Assembly: GCF_964340395.1 (NCBI RefSeq)
Contig: NC_135562.1
Coordinates: 14,216,296 to 14,280,295 of the forward strand
Reading direction: 5' to 3'
DNA length: 64,000 bases
From: Glandiceps talaboti
Lineage: Eukaryota > Hemichordata > Enteropneusta > Spengelidae
The notes beneath the pieces are model-generated. The model did not search any database. It was not told the DNA's origin and was given only the letters and a program-made list of their open reading frames with translations. The translations under genes and the position numbers were made by a program. Shown here one piece after another: positions 58,926-64,000 of this stretch (within the stretch, counting starts at the first letter, position 1; each line of letters begins with the position of its first letter).

Positions 58926-59504
58926 CTACAAAATTAAAGTTGCAAATACCAAAAATATTAGAACCATTCCGTGACAACCATCCCCAATAGAGTAGTTCTA
59001 GAACACACTGACTCACATGGCCCTAAATTCTAAACAGGATGATGGAAAGGGGGGGGGGGGGGTTACAGGCACTCATGAATGTGCTACATCATAGAGAACT
59101 TCGAAAGTGAGCCATGGATGATGCAACTGTTCAGCCTGATACGGAGTGACGGCCTCACTCTCATACGTATAGTTCTGTATAATATAGCAACTTCATGAGC
59201 ACTTGTGAGGGACCGGGGAGAGGGTGCTGGGGAATTCCGATGGAGGCTGTCTGCCTGCCTAATACTAGTAATAGCCATTGATCTATGCCTGGTTCATACC
59301 CAGCCAAATACATATCTATACAAATAAACAAATATATACCAACCTTCTCAGTTTCTAGCGAACAAGATCTTCGTCACTTGTTTGAAAGTCCAGCAACTCT
59401 CCATCAATTCAACTGTACTGTCTCGCTTCGCTCGGTACACCCCTGACACCCAGGTGAACAGCCAACTGGCCAACCGCCCTCTAGTGGTAGGTTCAAAGGT
59501 CACG

Positions 59505-60262
59505 AAACTAAAAAAAAAAATTACTGGTACTATAAAAAAAACTACTGCCACTATAAAAAACTACTGGTACTGTAAAAAAAACTACTGGTACTGTAAAAAA
59601 AACTACTGACACTGTAAAAAAAATTACCGGCACTGTAAAAAAAACTACTGGTACTGTAAAAAAAACTACTGGTACTGTAAAAAAAACTACTGGTACTGTA
59701 AAAAAAACTACTGGTACTGTAAAAAAACTACTGGTACTGTAAAAAAACTACTGGTACTGTAAAAAAAATTACTGCCACTGTAAAAAAAATTATTGGCACT
59801 GTAAAAAAAACTACTGGTACTGTAAAAAAAATTACTGCCACTGTAAAAAAAACTACTGGTACTGTAAAAAAACTACTGGTACTGTAAAAAAACTACTGGT
59901 ACTGTAAAAAAAATTACTGGCACTGTAAAAAAAACTACTGGTACTGTAAAAAAAATTACTGCCACTGTAAAAAAACTACTGGTACTGTAAAAAAACTACT
60001 GGTACTGTAAACAAATTACTGGTACTGTAAAAAAACTACTGGTACTGTAAAAAAACTACTGGTACTGTAAAAAAACTACTGGTACTGTAAAAAAATTACT
60101 GGTACTGTAAAAAAACTACTGGCACTGTAAAAAAACTACTGGTACTGTAAAAAAAATTACTGCCACTGTAAAAAAAACTACTGCCACTGTAAAAAAATTA
60201 CTGCCACTGTAAAAAAACTACTGCCACTGTAAAAAAAACTACTGCCACTGGTAAAAAACCTA
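59505..60262. repeat. right subterminal array, inverted copy of the left array
   Basis: About 37 units of ACTACTGGTACTGTAAAAAA or ACTGCCACTGTAAAAAA, the reverse complement of the left unit. The GGTACTG variant dominates in the middle. The outermost units nearest the terminus carry GCCACTG like the left array. Confidence 0.97.
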
Positions 60263-60618
60263 CTCCTGTGTCCTCATTAAGCCTCCGTAAGCTCCTCCTC
60301 AATGCGCACTTGGGAAAATAAACTTTTAAACAGCGCCCTCAACATGACAATAGGCTGAGGTATGAATGTGATAAACTTTGGATACAAAGCTGAAAACAGT
60401 TGTACCAAGTCATATAAATGTAAACTTAGGGAGCATTGAAAGTTATCAATTAACGTGTTTGAATCTATTAACTTTAATAATTGATTGATAACGGGACAAA
60501 GTTAGGAAATCATTATACAACCTGTAACAAATAGAATACTATTTTTCAACTTTTGTTCCGTTTTACTGACATGTTTTGATGTAACTGTGTAAAATCTACA
60601 CAAAGAAAGCCGCTTCGG

Positions 60619-60626
60619 TATATAAA
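60619..60626 (+). promoter_or_regulatory. TATA box of a plus-strand gene
   Basis: GGTATATAAACTC lies 320 bases upstream of the ATG at 60949. The local sequence becomes CpG-richer (CGCGCGTGATTTC, AATCGATCGAG), as expected near a promoter. Confidence 0.5.
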
Positions 60627-60948
60627 CTCTCTCATCGCGCGTGATTTCATGATCATTCCAAGTTCGTCAAACTAAAAATCGATCGAGAGGATCCCGAATC
60701 GTGTACATGACATTTTAGAACGATTTATGCTTTCGGACGTTCAAAATTTCACGGACACCGATAATTGAAAGCCACTCTCGTGCAATTCACGTTTGAGTCC
60801 TTTACAGTTCAAATTCACAAGGCTTATCGGCTATCAGCGACGAATTCCAGGCTTATCGACTATCAGCAACGAGTTCGACGTGCATCAGCAACCTGAGAAG
60901 TTCCAGCAAACGTATGCATTTGTGAAATATGTGTTTAACAAATTGAAA

Positions 60949-60972
60949 ATGGCATCACAAAGGAAAAACCAA
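60949..60972 (+). CDS. first coding exon of an unidentified plus-strand gene (partial)
   Basis: ATG in strong context (AAAATGGC) begins MASQRKNQ and runs straight into a consensus donor, CAA-GTAAGT. The TATA box upstream supports a real transcript start. The frame is open upstream but has no earlier in-frame ATG. The rest of the gene lies downstream: a possible 30-base exon is at 63661-63690 and the remainder is probably beyond the window. Eight residues are too few to name the protein. Confidence 0.5.
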
Positions 60973-62216
60973 GTAAGTAACCTTTAACTTGTGTACATAT
61001 TGAAGAGACGACGTTGAAACACTATCAGATGTATTACCAGTAAGCATTGTATAGTGTCCAAACTTTTCAACTTTAAATTGTTTGAGATATTCAGCACACC
61101 ATTATATTTACCACCAAGCGTCCCGACAGAAATTGGTTTGTTACTATACTCCTCTACGTACGTCGACACGTATACAGTTACGTTGGTGAGTACGAACATT
61201 TCAAAATATTCAAAGTTTGTGGTACGACGCCGACAGTATGCAAATTGCAATCTCCAGTTGTTTGGCAAGAATAACGATATCAAAATAGACATATAATAAC
61301 AAATTGTTAATGATTGTGAGCAATGTGTCAACTTTGATCGTCAGAAAGGACGCTAACAACTCCCTCAAAACAAAAATGGCAAGTTGTAAAGCCACACAAT
61401 TCCTCGTTGATTAACTAATATATTTGGTACGCTCTTGTGTAACTCTAGGCATCTCTAGGCATTTGTTAGGGGCACGGTACGATTAGACTTGAAGCTGCAC
61501 AATCAGTTGGTCAAAATCGTGCAATTTAATATTTCGAACTGGATGGCGAAATCATGACGGCATAATGGGAGATATACATGTAGTCTACATCCATTATATA
61601 CGTGGCAGATTAGGAAAAAGGAACGGAATCTATCAAAATAAGGGGTTCCCTATCAACAAGAGACGTGCTCCCGTTAAAGTGGAAACGTGTTGTCACCAAA
61701 GAATAGCTCCCATGAAAAATAGCGTGCTCTCACCAATTAAAGATGAAACAGGCGTTCATATTAAGGAACGTCGACGTCGATATGTAACATTAAAAGTACT
61801 GAGAATTTGATCTAATGTGACTTTTTCACAAAATACATTTATTATACTCTTAGAAATCGAAAAGAAAATATAACATTCCTCCTTGCAAACACTGCATCCA
61901 TTCGTAAAGAAATTTTGTATGGACTATGCATTTCAGTTGTCACATTTAATTTCATGCAATACATTGATGTGTCAAGCAAAGCATAACATATCCAGCGTGT
62001 ATTTCAGGTTGGGGGCGCTGCCAATCATACATCTCCAGTTCTCCGTTTGAAATGTCACATGACAGGCGGGAAGCTTAAGGGGGAGCAAGGAATTATTTTG
62101 TGTTTAATTCGGGGGAGGTTTAGATGATTAGGAAACGGGGTGGGGGTGGAGGCATACGGAATAGGACCGATATATTTCCTTCTCACTCTCCTTCGTAAAT
62201 TATTCTCATTACCTCT
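60973..62216. other. putative intron; no exon recognised
   Basis: The 61565-61810 frame has short degenerate repeats of about 20 bases (GTGCTCCC..AAA type), and no family is recognised. Isolated GGGGGAGGTTTAG and poly-purine stretches occur near 62070-62150. Confidence 0.4.
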
Positions 62217-62275
62217 CTTTGTCTGTCTGATTGTCTGTCTGTCTGATTGTCTGTCTGTCTGTCTGTCTGTCTGTA
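62217..62275. repeat. (TCTG)n microsatellite
   Basis: Imperfect TGTC units interrupted by TGATTG. Confidence 0.95.
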
Positions 62276-62534
62276 AGGAAATTTGATAAGCGTATCAATA
62301 CATATGCGTAAAGCCTCGTTATTACTGGACAGGTTAAACAGTAACTGCGTCAGGTTACACGTCCTTGCTACACCCTTGTAATTACTAAGTATCAAATTCT
62401 GTTGCCTTTATTAGGTTGGTTACTTTACCCCTACTAGTTTTGTCCACAAACCACGGAGTAAGAAGGTACCAATAAACAGCCAGACTCGAAGAATAGAATT
62501 TACGGAAAGTAATATACAAACCTTATTGTTATCA

Positions 62535-62662
<128 letters not shown>

Positions 62663-62927
62663 TATGTCTATCTGTCCATATATTCTTAGATTTCGTTTGC
62701 CTGCAATTGCTTTAATGTAGATAATATGTAATTATTACAGCATCGCGATTCATTGAACTTAAACATAATAACCCGAATTAGAAGAGAACATTGATTCGTT
62801 TTTGATGTGATTTAGAGCTGTTCAATTTGATATTGCTGGGATGTTTTTACCGTTAATATACATAGCCAATTGAATATCAATTTACACTCAATGAAGTCAT
62901 CAATATAGAAAGATTTTCTGTGTTACT

Positions 62928-63552
62928 ACCAATCAGAATGACTATCGAGTTTCATTTACCAGGCACCATGTTTTTTTTACACATCTAACATACGTTTTTC
63001 GTTACAAAGTACGACGCAAACAAAACACAGTCACTTTGAAAACAAATAAACACGTGTTTGAATATTCCCTGTTTCATCAGACAGTGATGTTGATTATACA
63101 CATTGAGATGAGATGAGATTTTATACACGACACTGGTAATCGTACCTTTGGTTTACAAAGATAGATGCACAATAAATCTAGTAATCCTCAGTGTTGTCGA
63201 TTATATACACGTGGGCAATAGCGGTTCATGTGTTGTACGATTGTAATCATCCTTTGTGTAAACATTGGAAGTCCCAAAACACTACACTTCAAATTTATGG
63301 AGCTTCAATTCCCTACTGAGACTATAATTAAAATTAAACGAACATCCCTTCAATAGCGTATCGCTGTTGTATCAACATGTTGCGACTATAATTTTAGTTC
63401 GTGTCTTTCTTAGTAAACTGAAGACTCCGGAGTAATACTTGTGCATTTTCAGTATCTCTATTTTGTTCCATGTAATATTTTACAAACACTCTTGTGTCAG
63501 ACATAGAAAACAATCTTGTGCCACCTAAATAAAACTCTCTAGTCACTCTGGT
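62928..63552. mobile_element. foldback element family D, copy 2
   Basis: Left end TACTACCAATCAGAATGACTA plus TCGAGTTTCATTTACCAGGC. The right end, reverse-complemented, reads CTACCAAACCAGAGTGACTA. It shares the terminal motif and order of GTTTTTCGTTACAAA with the 23.4-kb element. It would lie inside the intron of the plus-strand gene. Confidence 0.6.
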
Positions 63553-63660
63553 TTGGTAGCAATCTCCTTATGCATGTCATTTTTATGAACATATTTGCGA
63601 TATTTCTATGGTATTCTGACTCTCATTTGCTTATTTTCTCTGCCACATTTTCTTGTTAAG

Positions 63661-63690
63661 GGAAAAGGTTGGGATTGCAATCACAAACTG
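63661..63690 (+). CDS. candidate 30-nt microexon of the same gene
   Basis: A strong polypyrimidine tract (TTCTCTGCCACATTTTCTTG TTAAG) precedes GGAAAAGGTTGGGATTGCAA TCACAAACTG, which is followed by the donor GTAGGT. In phase 0, as required by the exon ending at 60972, it reads GKGWDCNHKL. Support is splice signals and frame only. Confidence 0.35.
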
Positions 63691-64000
63691 GTAGGTTCCA
63701 TTTGTAAAATTGTAGATATTGTATATCAAATAAATGTAGTACAAAATACAAAAAATAGGAACTGTTATTAGCCATTCAGTTACCCAAATCATTGAACCTA
63801 TTGCCTAAACAACAAGTCATGCGTGTAAAGAAGCGAAAAGACCACGGGTTGTATTTGAATTAGGCATACTGCTATTGTATAAAAGTAGTCATAGAAAAAT
63901 ATGAAATGTTGACATATTTCAATAATTAAATACACGAATAATAAATATAGCCGTTGTATTCAATGAACGTACAAATGTCGGACTTTATTTGTTTACAGAA

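Larger units (their letters stand above)
55097..60289 (-). mobile_element. 5.2-kb inverted-repeat transposon with subterminal arrays and integrase relic
   Basis: The ends are inverted copies of a 30-base sequence starting TACGGAGGCTTAATGAGGAC. AGCTCC lies directly outside both ends (55091-55096 and 60290-60295), as expected of a 6-bp target duplication. Inside each end is a long array of a ~20-base unit, TTTTTTTACAGTGGCAGTAG on the left (55121-55590) and its complement on the right (59505-60262), so the arms form extended inverted repeats. The interior holds a minus-strand integrase-like exon (58590-58925) with a premature stop, plus nested repeats (55630-55775, 57112-57206, 58122-58525) and microsatellites. 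It therefore looks old and inactive. Strand is given by the integrase. Superfamily not assigned; Polinton-type elements share a 6-bp duplication and integrase, but no other Polinton gene is seen. Confidence 0.8.

Noticed and set aside
59084-59278. Possible upstream exon of the integrase
   Set aside because: No frame gives recognisable integrase text or catalytic acidic residues.
61565-61810. 81-codon open frame as a gene
   Set aside because: It starts with ATG but is made of degenerate ~20-base repeats with no domain and sits in a probable intron.

Overview
This is nuclear DNA from an animal. Genes are split by many GT-AG introns, AT-rich spacers are crowded with microsatellites, minisatellites and small inverted-repeat transposons, and three spliced genes are clear metazoan orthologues. 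Base composition and repeat style suggest a marine invertebrate (lophotrochozoan, ambulacrarian or similar), but nothing seen here fixes the phylum.

Layout. 1-3.2 kb: one apparently intronless minus-strand gene (1575-2864, 429 aa, not recognised) with a PP1-docking-like RVTF motif. 3.2-12.6 kb: no gene recognised, mostly repeats. 12.66-34.5 kb, minus strand: a complete 16-coding-exon acetyl-CoA synthetase gene of the cytosolic/nuclear ACSS2 type (681 aa) with a TATA box. 36.8-42.65 kb, minus strand: a complete 8-exon RPA2 gene (281 aa) with an E2F-like site and a CCAAT box. 48.2-49.8 kb, plus strand: the coding part of ECHDC1 (328 aa, two coding exons), whose 5' end probably lies further upstream. 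50-60.3 kb: transposon-rich, with a 383-bp foldback element flanked by a 9-bp target duplication and a 5.2-kb inverted-repeat element that holds a broken integrase exon. 60.6 kb onward: a TATA promoter and the first coding exon of a plus-strand gene that probably runs out of the window.

The three recognised genes are ordinary housekeeping functions: acetate activation, single-strand DNA binding, and removal of stray ethylmalonyl-CoA. They do not form a functional pathway. The unusual material is structural. First, at four exon edges in ACSS2 and RPA2 the tandem repeat unit includes part of the exon together with its splice site, giving from one to about 15 decoy splice sites. Second, the 5.2-kb element (55097-60289) has a 30-bp terminal inverted repeat, AGCTCC on both flanks, and long inverted subterminal arrays of a ~20-bp unit; it carries a nested TTAA element and an integrase-like exon with an in-frame TGA. 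Third, several non-autonomous DNA transposons keep readable ends (TTAA, TA or 9-bp duplications), and there is one near-perfect 24-bp-arm hairpin. All exon models were read by eye from splice signals, frame and family knowledge; no search or alignment was run.
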